This document shows positions 42,284-51,997 of a stretch of 64,000 nt of DNA, piece after piece. The translations under genes were made by a program, and so were the position numbers. Each line of letters opens with the position of its first letter. The first letter of the stretch is position 1. The DNA comes from Oscillospiraceae bacterium. GTDB lineage: Bacteria; Bacillota; Clostridia; Oscillospirales; Ruminococcaceae. The stretch spans positions 1 to 64,000 of the forward strand of contig JAITFZ010000015.1 in the NCBI GenBank assembly GCA_031280965.1, written 5' to 3'. A model generated the notes under the pieces. It saw only the letters and a list, made by a program, of their open reading frames with translations, had not been told where the DNA came from and searched no databases.

Positions 42284-44485
42284 ATGAACCAAGCAAAACC
42301 TTATATGGATAATCGGGAATTGTCGTGGTTAAAGTTCAATACCCGCGTCTTAGAGGAAGCAGAGGACGAAAGCGTACCGCTGTTTGAAAGGTTGCGTTTC
42401 CTTTCTATTTTCCGCTCGAATATGGATGAGTTTTTCATGATAAGGGTCGGCTCGCTTAACGACCAGATATATCTCAAAAGCGAGAAATTAGATACCAAAA
42501 CTTTCCTTAGTGCGCCGGAGCAACTGGAGCTTATTTCAAAGAAAGTGCGGGAACTCGTCCCGAGATTCACACATGCCTACAGCGAAATCATGCGTAGTTT
42601 TGCACGCGGGAATATATTAATTCAGGTAAGACCCGAGAATAAATACTGCACACCGGGCAAAACCGCATTGTCAAACAGCGATGAAGAAGAACTTTCAGCG
42701 CAGTTTGAGCAGGAAGTGTTGCCGTTTCTGACGCCGTCGGTAATTGACAAGCGGCACCCGAATCACTTTCTGAAAAACCTTGAAGTTTACGCTGCCGCCG
42801 TTTTGAAGAAAACGGGTTCGGACGGACTTCAAAAGGGCAACACGATGATTGGAATCGTGCCGGTTTTATTGCAGGGAGTATTCAGGCGCGTGTTCTATCT
42901 GCCGTCGGAAGCCGGCTTCCCTGAAACCGTGCGGTTTATATTAGCGGAAGATTTGATTTTATATTATCTGAATAAGGTTTTCAATAATTATATAATAACC
43001 GGAAAAACTATTTTCAGGATTACGCGAAACGCCGACTTAGATGTAAACGAGGCGGTATTTGACCAGGATATGGAACTTAATTTCCGTGAAGCTATGGAAG
43101 AAATGCTTAAAAAGCGCATTAAACTGAAACCTGTCAGAATTGACTTTACAGGGGAGAATGTACCGGAAGATTACCACAAAATAGTTTCAAAGCTGAATTT
43201 GAATTTAAAGGAAGACTTCACTTTTTTGCATGAAACCCCGCTTAATTTCGTATTTATAAACGAGCTTGAAGAAAAGCTGAAAGACAGAAAAGAGTTATTT
43301 TATGAAAATCTGAGTCCGAGACAATCGCTTTTGGCTGACCCGAAAGAGAAGATTCTGAAACAGCTTGACAAGGGCGATATTCTGCTGTCCTATCCTTACG
43401 AAAGCATTTCAACTTTCATTAAACTTTTGGAGGAGGCGGCAAACGACCCCGGTGTTTTCTCGATTAAAATTACGCTTTACCGGGTTGCAAGAGAAAGCAA
43501 GGTTATAAACGCGCTGATTACCGCCGCTGAAAACGGCAAGGACGTATTAGCTTTGGTTGAATTGCGGGCGCGGTTCGATGAGGAAAATAACATAGGTTGG
43601 TCACTGCGGCTTGAGGAAGCGGGCGTTAACGTAATGTACGGGCTCGACGACCTGAAGGTTCACTCCAAATTATTGTTAATAACTAAAAAAAGCGGGCAGG
43701 GAATAAAGTATTATACCCAGATAGGTACAGGGAATTACAACGAGCGGACATCAAGATTATACACCGACCACACGCTGATGACGGGAGCGCAGGATATAGG
43801 TTCGGACGCATCGTTAGTGTTCAATGCGCTTTCGGTGGGAACGACAGTCAGCAATACAGGCGCGCTTTGGGTGGCGCCAAAGGGCTTAAAGCCGCGTGTA
43901 GTGGAAATGCTTGACACTGAAATTGTTCACGGGGAAGCGGGTTACATCGGACTTAAACTCAACTCCTTAACCGACCGCGACATTATAGAAAAACTCGCGG
44001 AAGCAAGCCGTAAGGGCGTTAAGGTTGAACTGCTCGTCAGGGGAATCTGCTGTCTGATTGCCGGAGTTCCCGGTGAAACCGAAAACATCACCGTAACATC
44101 AGTCGTAGGGCGGTTCCTGGAACACAGCAGGGTATATATTTTCGGGCGCGGTGAGCGACAGAAGATTTATATTTCATCCGCCGACTTTATGACGCGCAAC
44201 ACAGAAAAGCGCGTAGAAGTAGCCGCGCCGGTTCGCGACCCGAGAGCGCGGGAATTTATACTTGAGGATTTTTATGCACTGCTGACAAACAATTCAAAGG
44301 CGCGGATTCAAAACAGCAGCGGCACTTACTCAAAGCGCACTTCAAGTCCGGACGACAGAGATGTGCAGGTTGAGCTTTATAAATTAGCGTATAAGCGCGC
44401 CGGAGAAAAACAATCACAAAAAGCAGAAAAGCTAAAAATATCGTGGCTTACAAAATTATTCTGGAGGGGAAATAAGAAATGTTAA
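42284..44485 (+). CDS. ppk1: Polyphosphate kinase 1
   Basis: A 733-residue enzyme that polymerises ATP gamma-phosphate into polyphosphate and runs in reverse. N-terminal domain: NRELSWLKFNTRVLEEAED and FRSNMDEFFMIRVGSL. C-terminal phospholipase-D-like domains contain ELRARFDEENNIGWSLRLEE, GLDDLKVHSKLLLI (the phosphorylated His) and HSRVYIFGRGE (second His), then SADFMTRNTEKRVE. All key residues are present and length is normal. The start at 42284 fits the family and follows leader element C; the frame is open further upstream through the repeat. Confidence 0.95.
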   Translation: MNQAKPYMDNRELSWLKFNTRVLEEAEDESVPLFERLRFLSIFRSNMDEFFMIRVGSLNDQIYLKSEKLDTKTFLSAPEQLELISKKVRELVPRFTHAYSEIMRSFARGNILIQVRPENKYCTPGKTALSNSDEEELSAQFEQEVLPFLTPSVIDKRHPNHFLKNLEVYAAAVLKKTGSDGLQKGNTMIGIVPVLLQGVFRRVFYLPSEAGFPETVRFILAEDLILYYLNKVFNNYIITGKTIFRITRNADLDVNEAVFDQDMELNFREAMEEMLKKRIKLKPVRIDFTGENVPEDYHKIVSKLNLNLKEDFTFLHETPLNFVFINELEEKLKDRKELFYENLSPRQSLLADPKEKILKQLDKGDILLSYPYESISTFIKLLEEAANDPGVFSIKITLYRVARESKVINALITAAENGKDVLALVELRARFDEENNIGWSLRLEEAGVNVMYGLDDLKVHSKLLLITKKSGQGIKYYTQIGTGNYNERTSRLYTDHTLMTGAQDIGSDASLVFNALSVGTTVSNTGALWVAPKGLKPRVVEMLDTEIVHGEAGYIGLKLNSLTDRDIIEKLAEASRKGVKVELLVRGICCLIAGVPGETENITVTSVVGRFLEHSRVYIFGRGERQKIYISSADFMTRNTEKRVEVAAPVRDPRAREFILEDFYALLTNNSKARIQNSSGTYSKRTSSPDDRDVQVELYKLAYKRAGEKQSQKAEKLKISWLTKLFWRGNKKC

Positions 44486-44964
44486 ATGTAGCGGAAATCA
44501 CAGAAAAAGACATTCCTATGAGTGCGGACATAATAAGGCGCTCGTTCAAAACAGTTGCCGATGAATTCGGTATAACCGAAGAAAACACACCGACCCACGG
44601 AACTTTCCTTAAAGACGAGAAGTTGCAAAGCGACTTTGAGGCGGGAATAAAAATGTTCGGCTTGTTTGAATGGGAAAAGCAGGTCGGCTTCATTGCGCTC
44701 GAAGCTAAGGACAGCGAGCTTTATTACCTTGAAAAGCTTGCGGTTCTGCCTGAATATCGGCATAAAAGAGGCGGCAGAGATTTGATGAAACACGCCGAGG
44801 ATTACGCCGTAAAAGCAGGCGGAAAAGCTATTTCAATCGGGATTATCTATGAAAACGAAGTGCTTTTGGAGTGGTATAAAAACTTAGGTTATGAGGAAAC
44901 GGGGACTAAAATTTTCCCGAATTTCCCGTTCACGGTTTGCTACATGAAGAAAGAATTGGTGTAG
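44479..44964 (+). CDS. GNAT family N-acetyltransferase
   Basis: A 161-residue acetyl-CoA-dependent transferase. The GNAT core is visible: LEKLAVLPEYRHKRGGRDLM (strand 4 and the acetyl-CoA phosphate loop, canonical R/Q-x-x-G-x-G/A, here RHKRGG) and NEVLLEWYKNLGYEETGT (motif B). The acceptor is unknown. It overlaps the end of ppk1 by 7 bp, so translation is coupled. A hairpin-prone GGGGGCGC sequence follows the stop. Confidence 0.85.
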   Translation: MLNVAEITEKDIPMSADIIRRSFKTVADEFGITEENTPTHGTFLKDEKLQSDFEAGIKMFGLFEWEKQVGFIALEAKDSELYYLEKLAVLPEYRHKRGGRDLMKHAEDYAVKAGGKAISIGIIYENEVLLEWYKNLGYEETGTKIFPNFPFTVCYMKKELV

Positions 44965-44995
44965 GGGGCGCTCGTTTCGCGCCTGCGGAGGTTCA

Positions 44996-47401
44996 ATGAA
45001 ACTGCTTGTAATCGACGGTAACAGCATAGCCAACCGCGCTTTTTACGGAATCCGCCCGCTTTCAAACAAGGCAGGCGTACCGACCCATGCGTCAACGGGC
45101 TTTCTAAATATTTACCTTAAACTGCTCAGGCAGTTTAAGCCGGATGCGGTCGCAGTCGCTTTCGATGTGAGGAAGCCGACATTCAGAGCCGAAATATACC
45201 CTGAGTATAAAGCGAACCGCAAAGGTATGCCGGACGAACTTGCCGTTCAGCTGCCTTACATAAAACAGCTTATGACCGCGCTCGGCGTTACTGTGCTTGA
45301 ATGTGGGGGGTATGAAGCTGATGATATTCTCGGAACGCTGGCAAATGCGGCGGCTTCGGAAGGAAACGAGTGTATACTTGCTACAGGTGACCGCGATGCA
45401 TTTCAGCTTGTTAACGAAAAAGTCAGCGTAAATCTCGCGAAAACTAATGACGACACGATTTTTACGCCTGAACTGATTCAGGAAACCTACGGAATCACGC
45501 CCGCGCAGATGCTTGATGTAAAGGCGCTGATGGGTGATTCGAGCGATAATATACCCGGAGTAAAAGGGATAGGTGAAAAGACCGCTTTCGATTTAATAAA
45601 GAAGTACGGAAGTGTTGACTATATCTACGAAAACCTTGATTCGCTTGAAGTTTCGCCGGGTGTAAAAAAGAAGCTGTCCGAGGGCAGTGAGCTTTGCTTT
45701 TTAAGTCGCCGTCTCGGTTTAATTGCAACGGACGCACCGGTTTCTTCGGTTTTGGAGGATTATATTCTGCGGGGATTTGACAATACGGAACTTGCGCGTA
45801 TTTTAACCGAACTCGAAATGTTTTCGTTTATGAAAAAGTTTAATATTGATAGCAGTAAAGTTAATGTGCAAATTGATGAAAAACCTATAACCGAAAATGC
45901 GGAAACCGAAGCTTATCCGGATGTTACAATTGAAGACGGCGGGGTTGTCGTCTATGATAATAAAGTCAGGCGCGAACTTGACAAAACCGCAACAGACGCC
46001 TTTTTGAGCGGTGATGAAAAGAAGCGGACTTATGACTTAAAAGCGTTGTGGAACTACGCTTTTGAAAACAGCACAGAAATTAAAAATGTGGTTTTCGATG
46101 CCGCTTTGGCGGCGTATCTGCTCGGCGTTAACGCTTCCGAATATACACCCGAACAGCTTTACAGCAAGCTTCAAAGCGAAAATATGCTCGGTGTTTTAAA
46201 TGACATTGAAATCCCGCTGACAGAAGTTTTAGTAAGCATGGAGCGCTGTGGAATCGAACTTGACAAAGCAGGAATCGAGGGCTTCGGTGAGGAATTACGG
46301 CGAGATATTGACAGAATTCAAAGCGAGATTTACGAGTTGGCGAACGCGGTTTTCAACATCTCGTCACCTAAACAGCTTGGCGAAATTCTCTTTGACAAGC
46401 TAAGTTTACCGCACAGCAAAAAAACTAAAACAGGCTATTCAACCAACGCAGACGTGCTTGAGGATTTGGCGGACAAACACCCGATAATACCGCTCATAAC
46501 CGAGTACCGCGCACTAACCAAGCTTAATTCAACCTATGTTGCGGGTTTATTGAAGATTGTCGGCGATGATAACAGAATCCATACAACCTTTATGCAGACA
46601 ATCACGCGAACGGGGCGTATTTCTTCGGTTGAACCCAACATACAGAATATTCCGGTTCGTACACCGCGCGGCAGGCAAATGCGCCGGTTTTTCCGGGCAA
46701 AGAGCGGCTGTATGCTTGTGGATGCCGACTACTCGCAGATTGAACTGCGGGTACTGGCGCATATTTCCGACGATGATATTATGAAGCGGGCGTTCGCTGA
46801 GAATGAGGACATTCACACTATTACGGCGTCGCAGGTGTTCGGTCAGCCGCCGCAGTGGATTACGCCCGAACTCAGAACGGCGGCGAAAGCGGTCAACTTC
46901 GGCATTGTTTACGGGATTGGCGCGTTTTCGCTCGCCAAGGATATCGGGGTCAGTGTCGCAGAGGCCAACAACTACATTAAAAGCTATCTCGCGAAATACA
47001 AAGGTGTAAAAGCATATATGGACGAGATAATCTCATCGGCGAAAAAAACAGGCTGCGTCGCTACAATGTTCGGGCGCAGAAGATATATTTCCGAAATCAA
47101 TGCGTCCAACAAAAACGTCGAGGCGGCAGGTAAGCGAATCGCCATGAACACGCCTATTCAAGGCACGGCGGCAGATATAATTAAAATTGCGATGATTCGG
47201 GTTTATCGTAAAATCAAGGAGCGCGGTTTGAAGGCGCGGCTGATTTTGCAGGTTCATGACGAGCTTATTGCGGAAGCGCCGCTTGCCGAAATGCTTGAGA
47301 TTGAAAATTTAATTCGTGAGGAAATGGAAGCCGCGGCAAAGCTGTCCGCGCCGCTCAGGGTAGATGTAAAAAGCGGAAAAACGTGGTTTGACGCTCACTG
47401 A
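44996..47401 (+). CDS. polA: DNA polymerase I without proofreading
   Basis: An 801-residue family A polymerase for Okazaki-fragment processing and repair. Residues 1-285 are the 5'-3' exonuclease/flap domain (VIDGNSIANRAFYGI, LATGDRDAFQLV, MGDSSDNIPGVKGIGEKTA). Residues 305-400 are a shrunken 3'-5' exonuclease-like domain without the D-x-E metal motif, so no proofreading, as in Bacillus-type PolA. Residues 410-801 are the polymerase: motif A VDADYSQIELRVLAHIS, the O-helix RTAAKAVNFGIVYGIGAFSL and motif C LQVHDELI. At 801 residues it is shorter than the usual 850-930, the loss being in the middle domain. AGG precedes the ATG at 44996. Confidence 0.95.
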   Translation: MKLLVIDGNSIANRAFYGIRPLSNKAGVPTHASTGFLNIYLKLLRQFKPDAVAVAFDVRKPTFRAEIYPEYKANRKGMPDELAVQLPYIKQLMTALGVTVLECGGYEADDILGTLANAAASEGNECILATGDRDAFQLVNEKVSVNLAKTNDDTIFTPELIQETYGITPAQMLDVKALMGDSSDNIPGVKGIGEKTAFDLIKKYGSVDYIYENLDSLEVSPGVKKKLSEGSELCFLSRRLGLIATDAPVSSVLEDYILRGFDNTELARILTELEMFSFMKKFNIDSSKVNVQIDEKPITENAETEAYPDVTIEDGGVVVYDNKVRRELDKTATDAFLSGDEKKRTYDLKALWNYAFENSTEIKNVVFDAALAAYLLGVNASEYTPEQLYSKLQSENMLGVLNDIEIPLTEVLVSMERCGIELDKAGIEGFGEELRRDIDRIQSEIYELANAVFNISSPKQLGEILFDKLSLPHSKKTKTGYSTNADVLEDLADKHPIIPLITEYRALTKLNSTYVAGLLKIVGDDNRIHTTFMQTITRTGRISSVEPNIQNIPVRTPRGRQMRRFFRAKSGCMLVDADYSQIELRVLAHISDDDIMKRAFAENEDIHTITASQVFGQPPQWITPELRTAAKAVNFGIVYGIGAFSLAKDIGVSVAEANNYIKSYLAKYKGVKAYMDEIISSAKKTGCVATMFGRRRYISEINASNKNVEAAGKRIAMNTPIQGTAADIIKIAMIRVYRKIKERGLKARLILQVHDELIAEAPLAEMLEIENLIREEMEAAAKLSAPLRVDVKSGKTWFDAH

Positions 47402-47437
47402 CGGGCAATTTACGACTTACAGTAACGGGGATTTATT

Positions 47438-47872
47438 ATGAAAAACATTTTAATAGTTTGTACCGCTAACAAAGCCCGAAGCGTCATGGCGATGGAAATT
47501 GCGAATTTTCTTGCACGAAAAGCAGGGAAGAGCGATGAGCTTTACTTTGACAGCGCGGGAATCGCGGTTATGGGAAGCGAATCAGACCCCGTAGTCAAGC
47601 GGATTTTAGCAGATATGGGAATTGAATCCGCGCATAATCCCACCCACTTTTCATATTTGGACTTAAATGACTTTGATGAAATTCACGTTATGACCAAACG
47701 GCAAAAAACCGCGTTATTAAAACTCGGCTCCCATAATAAAAACGCCGAAACAGAAAGAAAAATCCGCGTTCTTAACATCAGCGACCCTTTCGGGAAAGGC
47801 GAGGACGAGTATCGCGGTTGCCTTGAACGGCTTAGAGATTTTTATGAAAACTTCATCAGCCGCCATGATTGA
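47438..47872 (+). CDS. Low-molecular-weight protein-tyrosine-phosphatase family protein
   Basis: A 144-residue LMW-PTP-fold protein. The phosphate loop is CTANKARS (C-x5-R-S, usually CTGNTCRS) near residue 8, and the general acid is probably the Asp of ISDPFG near 117. In Firmicutes such proteins act as tyrosine or arginine phosphatases; the loop Thr/Ile that separates the two classes is not decisive here because the loop is unusual (Ala at both the third and sixth position). It starts a set of small enzyme genes following polA by 36 bp. Confidence 0.82.
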   Translation: MKNILIVCTANKARSVMAMEIANFLARKAGKSDELYFDSAGIAVMGSESDPVVKRILADMGIESAHNPTHFSYLDLNDFDEIHVMTKRQKTALLKLGSHNKNAETERKIRVLNISDPFGKGEDEYRGCLERLRDFYENFISRHD

Positions 47873-47881
47873 AAAAGATTT

Positions 47882-48295
47882 ATGAGAAATTCACTGACAA
47901 CCGAAATTATTTTCGATATAGAACAAAAATGCTTTTCGGAATTTTCCGATTCATGGAGCATGGAAATGATAAAGGCACAGCTTAATTCCAAAAACACCGC
48001 AACCGTTATTAAAACCAAAAACGGCGTTCCGGTTGGTTACGCGACAGGAGTTAAACTCGACGGCGAAAGCGAGCTGTACCGGATTGCCGTACTGCCGCAG
48101 TTCAGGGGACAAGGAATTGCGAAAGAGCTTCTTGCGCGATTTCTTGAGAAGTGCAGCGGTGTGGTTTTCCTTGAAGTCCGCTCGAAAAATGAAGCAGCAA
48201 TAGCGCTTTATAAAAGCGCGGGGTTTGTTGAAGCGGGGCGAAGAAAAGATTATTATGGCGACGATGACGCGGTTATTTATAAATATGAACGGTAG
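47882..48295 (+). CDS. RimI-like GNAT acetyltransferase
   Basis: A 137-residue acetyltransferase. ELYRIAVLPQFRGQGIAKEL is the GNAT acetyl-CoA loop (RGQGIA), and FLEVRSKNEAAIALYKSAGF with the following GRRKDYY is the RimI signature (N-terminal acetylation of ribosomal protein S18 in E. coli). RimI is often encoded beside tsaB/tsaE, not here, so a broader specificity is possible. It starts 9 bp after the phosphatase gene. Confidence 0.82.
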   Translation: MRNSLTTEIIFDIEQKCFSEFSDSWSMEMIKAQLNSKNTATVIKTKNGVPVGYATGVKLDGESELYRIAVLPQFRGQGIAKELLARFLEKCSGVVFLEVRSKNEAAIALYKSAGFVEAGRRKDYYGDDDAVIYKYER

Positions 48296-48303
48296 GAGAA
48301 TAA

Positions 48304-49152
48304 ATGCAAAAACAGAAAAAAGTAGCCGCAATTCACGACCTCTCAGGTTTCGGGCGGTGTTCGCTGACGGTAATAATCCCTGTGCTTTCGGCGCTGGGAA
48401 TTCAAGTCTGCCCCGTCCCGACCGCTGTGCTTGCTACCCATACCGGCGGCTTCGGCGAGGCTGTAATGAAGGACATGACCGGCTTCATAACCGCCGCCCT
48501 AAATAAATACAAGGAGCTTGAAATAGACTTCGATGCGGTTTACAGCGGCTTTTTGGCTTCATCAGAGCAGATTGACTGCTGTCTTGATTTCTTTAAAAGC
48601 TATCCGAAAGCGCTTAAAGTTGCAGACCCCGTAATGGGCGACCACGGCAGGATTTACAGCACTTACACGAAAGAGTTGTGTGACAGAATGGGCGAACTTG
48701 CGGACGTTGCGGACGTTATTACTCCGAACGTGACCGAAGCGGCTATTCTGCTTGGCGAGGATTACCCGCAGTTTTTGGAGCGGGACAAGGCGCGCAGTTG
48801 GCTTAAACGGCTCAGAGAACGCGCACCTGCCGTTGTTATGACGGGAGTTTTGTTGTCCGAGGGTTGTATTGTTAACGTTTGCGCGGAAAAAAGCAGCATG
48901 AAGCTTGTGGAGTGCGATTATGTGCCGCAAAATTACCCCGGAACAGGCGATTTGTTTGCGTCCGTGCTGACGGGCGGACTGCTTAAAGGCGATGATTTGA
49001 ATACCGCAATGAACAAGGCGACCGCCTTTGTGCAAACGGCGGTTACGGTTACTTTCACGCACAAAACAGAGCCGAGGAACGGTGTAAATTTCGAGAAATG
49101 TTTATCCCTGCTCGCCGAAGAACATGTTTTTTTAGAACGCGGGGAATTATAG
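48304..49152 (+). CDS. Pyridoxal/pyridoxamine kinase
   Basis: A 282-residue ribokinase-superfamily kinase that phosphorylates B6 vitamers to salvage PLP. Diagnostic blocks: AIHDLSGFGRCSLTVIIPVL, VPTAVLATHTGGFGE, DPVMGDHGRIYSTYTKEL, ITPNVTEAAILLG and the catalytic PGTGDLFASVLTGGLLKG (anion hole and base Asp). The SGFGRCSL start and overall length match the Firmicute pyridoxamine kinase group. GGTAGGAGA precedes the ATG. Confidence 0.88.
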   Translation: MQKQKKVAAIHDLSGFGRCSLTVIIPVLSALGIQVCPVPTAVLATHTGGFGEAVMKDMTGFITAALNKYKELEIDFDAVYSGFLASSEQIDCCLDFFKSYPKALKVADPVMGDHGRIYSTYTKELCDRMGELADVADVITPNVTEAAILLGEDYPQFLERDKARSWLKRLRERAPAVVMTGVLLSEGCIVNVCAEKSSMKLVECDYVPQNYPGTGDLFASVLTGGLLKGDDLNTAMNKATAFVQTAVTVTFTHKTEPRNGVNFEKCLSLLAEEHVFLERGEL

Positions 49153-49153
49153 C

Positions 49154-49182
49154 TTGAAATTTTCCCTGAAATGTGGTAGAAT
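49154..49182 (+). promoter_or_regulatory. Sigma-A promoter close to the trmL start
   Basis: TTGAAA (49154-49159) and TAGAAT (49177-49182), 17-base spacer. The expected transcription start falls at or next to the trmL ATG at 49189, so the mRNA could be leaderless or have a very short leader. Confidence 0.6.
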
Positions 49183-49188
49183 AAATAG

Positions 49189-49680
49189 ATGGAAAAAATG
49201 ACGTTGAATATTGTGCTTGTAGAGCCGCAAATTCCGCAAAACACCGGTAACATTGCGCGTACCTGCGCCGCCATCGGAGCGAGGTTGCATTTAGTCAGAC
49301 CGCTTGGCTTTGAAATTGACGATGCAAAACTGAAGCGTGCGGGCTTAGATTACTGGAGTCTGCTTGATATAACTTACTATGACGGGCTTGAAGATTTTTT
49401 GAAAAAGGCTGACGGGAAGTGCTTTTACTTCTCCACTAAATCGCCCAAAGCCCATTCCGATGCAAAATACCCCGATAACTCCTACATTGTTTTCGGCAGG
49501 GAGGATAAAGGTTTGCCGGAGAGCCTGTTGCTCGCGCATATAGATGAATGTGTGCGAATCCCCATGATTAACCAAGCGAGAAGCCTAAACCTTTCAAACA
49601 GCGTAGCTGTGGGAGCTTATGAAGTATTAAGGCAGTGGGGTTATCCCGAGCTGCAAAATTCAGGCAAATTTAAAACATAA
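49189..49680 (+). CDS. trmL: tRNA (cytidine(34)-2'-O)-methyltransferase
   Basis: A 163-residue SPOUT-class methyltransferase acting on the wobble base of tRNA-Leu. Motif 1 IVLVEPQIPQNTGNIARTCA, then DYW, FGREDKGLPESLL and the knot-forming RIPMINQARSLNLSNSVAVG are characteristic. The ATG at 49189 lacks a clear Shine-Dalgarno and lies 7 bases after the -10 box; a second ATG at 49198 is in frame and would give a protein starting MTLNIVLVEP, which is the common family start. Confidence 0.93.
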   Translation: MEKMTLNIVLVEPQIPQNTGNIARTCAAIGARLHLVRPLGFEIDDAKLKRAGLDYWSLLDITYYDGLEDFLKKADGKCFYFSTKSPKAHSDAKYPDNSYIVFGREDKGLPESLLLAHIDECVRIPMINQARSLNLSNSVAVGAYEVLRQWGYPELQNSGKFKT

Positions 49681-49758
49681 GCATTGGGTAATTGCGAAAT
49701 TCATTTTTCGGTGCGCGGAGGGCGTTGCACCCTAAAATATAAGGAGAAATGCAGGTAT

Positions 49759-50640
49759 ATGCACTTAAAAAAGGATAAAATCCGGTTAATTACAGACAGC
49801 GGCTGTGACATACCGGAAGGCTGGGAAAACACTTATAACATAGACATAATTCCGTTTAATATCATGATTGACGACAAGGAATACTGGGAGCGTGCGGATT
49901 TAAAGCCGCAGCAGTTCTATGAACTGGCGCGGAACTATTCGGGCATACCGAAAACAAATCAGATTCTGCCGTTCCGCATAGAAGAAAGGTTCCTTGAATG
50001 TGTGCAAAGAGGAACAGAGGACGTTATATTTGTGACAATAAACGGTTCCGGCTCGCAAACCTACAATAATGCCGTTCAGGCACGGGACAGCCTTGAAAAG
50101 GCAGGGAAACTCGGCGGCATGAAAATCCATATCGTTGACAGTCATTGCTATTCTGTGGGATACGGCTACCCTGTTGTGGAGGCGGCGAAAAAAATAAAAG
50201 CGGGGCAATCCGCCGAAAGTATTGTCGCCTACCTTGAGGACTGGTTCAGTTGCTGTGAGATTTACCTGTTGACCTTTGACCTGCGTCACGCCAAAAAATC
50301 GGGCAGAATCACCGCGGCGGCAAGCGTAGTAGGGGAACTCATGGGAATCAGACCCGTTATTTCCATGATTGATGACAAAACCGCAATCATAAAAAAGGCG
50401 CGCGGAGAGAAAGCCGCAGTTGATGAAGCTGTCAAAATTGCCGCAGAGCGCATGATTCCGGGGACACCGTGGATTGTACTGCGTACCACCTGCACCGAAA
50501 TGGAGGATTATACAATCGCTGAGATGACCAAAAGGACAGGCAAACCGCCCGTCATGGAGAGCTACAGCGGCGCGGCGGTCGGCTCAAATGCCGGCACAAA
50601 GTTCTTAGGCATGGTTGTTAAGGGGCAGTCAAGAAGATAA
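49759..50640 (+). CDS. DegV family protein (second copy)
   Basis: A 293-residue DegV-fold protein distinct from the one at 11207-12079: IRLITDSGCDIPEGW at the start, SGIPKTNQILPFRIEERF, VTINGSGSQTYNNAVQARDS and LTFDLRHAKKSGRITAAASV. In this copy the usual Thr-Ser/Ser-Gln pair that positions the fatty-acid head group is T-N-Q, and the second Ser-Gly-Leu-Ser block reads GSGSQT. It may therefore bind a different lipid or be a partner of fatty acid kinase. The frame is open upstream to 49684 but family members start near MHLKKDKIRLITDSG; GGAG lies about 12 bases before that ATG. Confidence 0.85.
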   Translation: MHLKKDKIRLITDSGCDIPEGWENTYNIDIIPFNIMIDDKEYWERADLKPQQFYELARNYSGIPKTNQILPFRIEERFLECVQRGTEDVIFVTINGSGSQTYNNAVQARDSLEKAGKLGGMKIHIVDSHCYSVGYGYPVVEAAKKIKAGQSAESIVAYLEDWFSCCEIYLLTFDLRHAKKSGRITAAASVVGELMGIRPVISMIDDKTAIIKKARGEKAAVDEAVKIAAERMIPGTPWIVLRTTCTEMEDYTIAEMTKRTGKPPVMESYSGAAVGSNAGTKFLGMVVKGQSRR

Positions 50641-50664
50641 TTTTATGTTTTTACTAAAAACCAC

Positions 50665-50693
50665 TTGAAAAATTCCAAATAAAGTGGTAAAAT
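50665..50693 (+). promoter_or_regulatory. Sigma-A promoter of the pgk operon, bracketed by an inverted repeat
   Basis: TTGAAA (50665-50670) and TAAAAT (50688-50693) with 17 bases between. CCACTT (50661-50666) and AAGTGG (50682-50687) form an inverted repeat across the promoter, a possible repressor site. The whole resembles the trmL promoter. Confidence 0.6.
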
Positions 50694-50731
50694 AAATAAA
50701 ATAGGCTATAAAAAAGAAAAGGAACAAAATT

Positions 50732-51955
50732 ATGGGCAAAAATTCTAAGTTATCCAAGAAAAATGTAGACGACTTAAACGTAAAAGGGCGTAAAATTTTA
50801 GTGCGGTGCGACTTCAATGTGCCGATTAAGGACGGCGTAATTTCAAATGATAAGCGAATCGTTGCCGCGCTTCCGACAATTAAAAAGCTGATTGAGGGCG
50901 GCGGCAGGGTTATTCTCTGCTCGCATCTCGGCAAACCTAAGAACGGTCCCGAAGATAAATTTTCGTTAGCTCCTGTAGCCGTGCGGCTTTCCGAGCTTCT
51001 CGGGCAGGATGTTGTTTTTGCCGGAGACGGCAATGTTGTCGGCGACAACGCTAAAAAAGCGATTAATGAAATGCAGGACGGCGGTGTGATTCTGCTTGAA
51101 AATACCCGCTTCCGCGCCGAAGAAACCAAGAACGGCGAAACTTTCAGCAAAGAATTGGCTGAAATCTGCGATGATTACGTGAACGACGCGTTCGGCTCGG
51201 CGCACCGCGCCCACTGTTCGACTGCGGGAGTTACCGAATTTATAAAAGGCGAAACCGCTGTCGGTTATCTCATGGAAAAGGAAATCGAGTTTCTCGGCAA
51301 TGCGGTTGAAAACCCCGAAAGACCGTTTGTGGCGATTCTCGGCGGCGCAAAGGTTGCGGATAAGCTGAATGTTATATCAAACCTGCTTGATAAATGCGAT
51401 ACGCTGATTATAGGCGGCGGAATGTCTTACACCTTTATGAAGGCGGAAGGCAGGGAAATAGGGAAGTCGTTAGTTGACAATGATAAGCTTGATTATTGCA
51501 GGGAAATGCTCGAAAAGGCGAAAAATCTCGGCAAAACGTTACTGCTTCCGGTAGATAACGTAATCGCCGCAAACTTCCCCGACCCGATTGACGTACCTTT
51601 AGAAATCAAAACCGTGAGCGCAGATTGTATTCCGGCGGACTGGATGGGTCTTGACACCGGCGTGGAATCGCGGGAAATTTTCGCAGAAGCGATTAAAACC
51701 GCTAAAACCATAGTTTGGAACGGTCCGATGGGCGTGTTCGAGAATCCGTTGCTTGCCGAGGGTACGCTTGAGGTTGCCAAAGCGGTTGCGAACGCCGATG
51801 CGGTGACGATTATCGGCGGCGGCGACAGCGTGGCGGCTGTAACCCAGCTCGGTTTCGCGGCTCAGATGAGCCATATTTCAACAGGCGGCGGCGCGTCGCT
51901 TGAATATCTCGAAGGTAAAATTCTCCCGGGAATACAGGTAATTCAGGACAAATAG
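50732..51955 (+). CDS. pgk: Phosphoglycerate kinase
   Basis: A 407-residue glycolytic enzyme: 1,3-bisphosphoglycerate + ADP gives 3-phosphoglycerate + ATP. Seen: [57 protein letters not shown] and the C-terminal ATP-binding [20 protein letters not shown] followed by [13 protein letters not shown]. Length is usual. AAAAGGAAC precedes the ATG. First gene of a run through tpiA and gpmI. Confidence 0.97.
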   Translation: MGKNSKLSKKNVDDLNVKGRKILVRCDFNVPIKDGVISNDKRIVAALPTIKKLIEGGGRVILCSHLGKPKNGPEDKFSLAPVAVRLSELLGQDVVFAGDGNVVGDNAKKAINEMQDGGVILLENTRFRAEETKNGETFSKELAEICDDYVNDAFGSAHRAHCSTAGVTEFIKGETAVGYLMEKEIEFLGNAVENPERPFVAILGGAKVADKLNVISNLLDKCDTLIIGGGMSYTFMKAEGREIGKSLVDNDKLDYCREMLEKAKNLGKTLLLPVDNVIAANFPDPIDVPLEIKTVSADCIPADWMGLDTGVESREIFAEAIKTAKTIVWNGPMGVFENPLLAEGTLEVAKAVANADAVTIIGGGDSVAAVTQLGFAAQMSHISTGGGASLEYLEGKILPGIQVIQDK

Positions 51956-51997
51956 CTACAACAATACACGTCATCACACAACAGGAGGGGTTAAACA

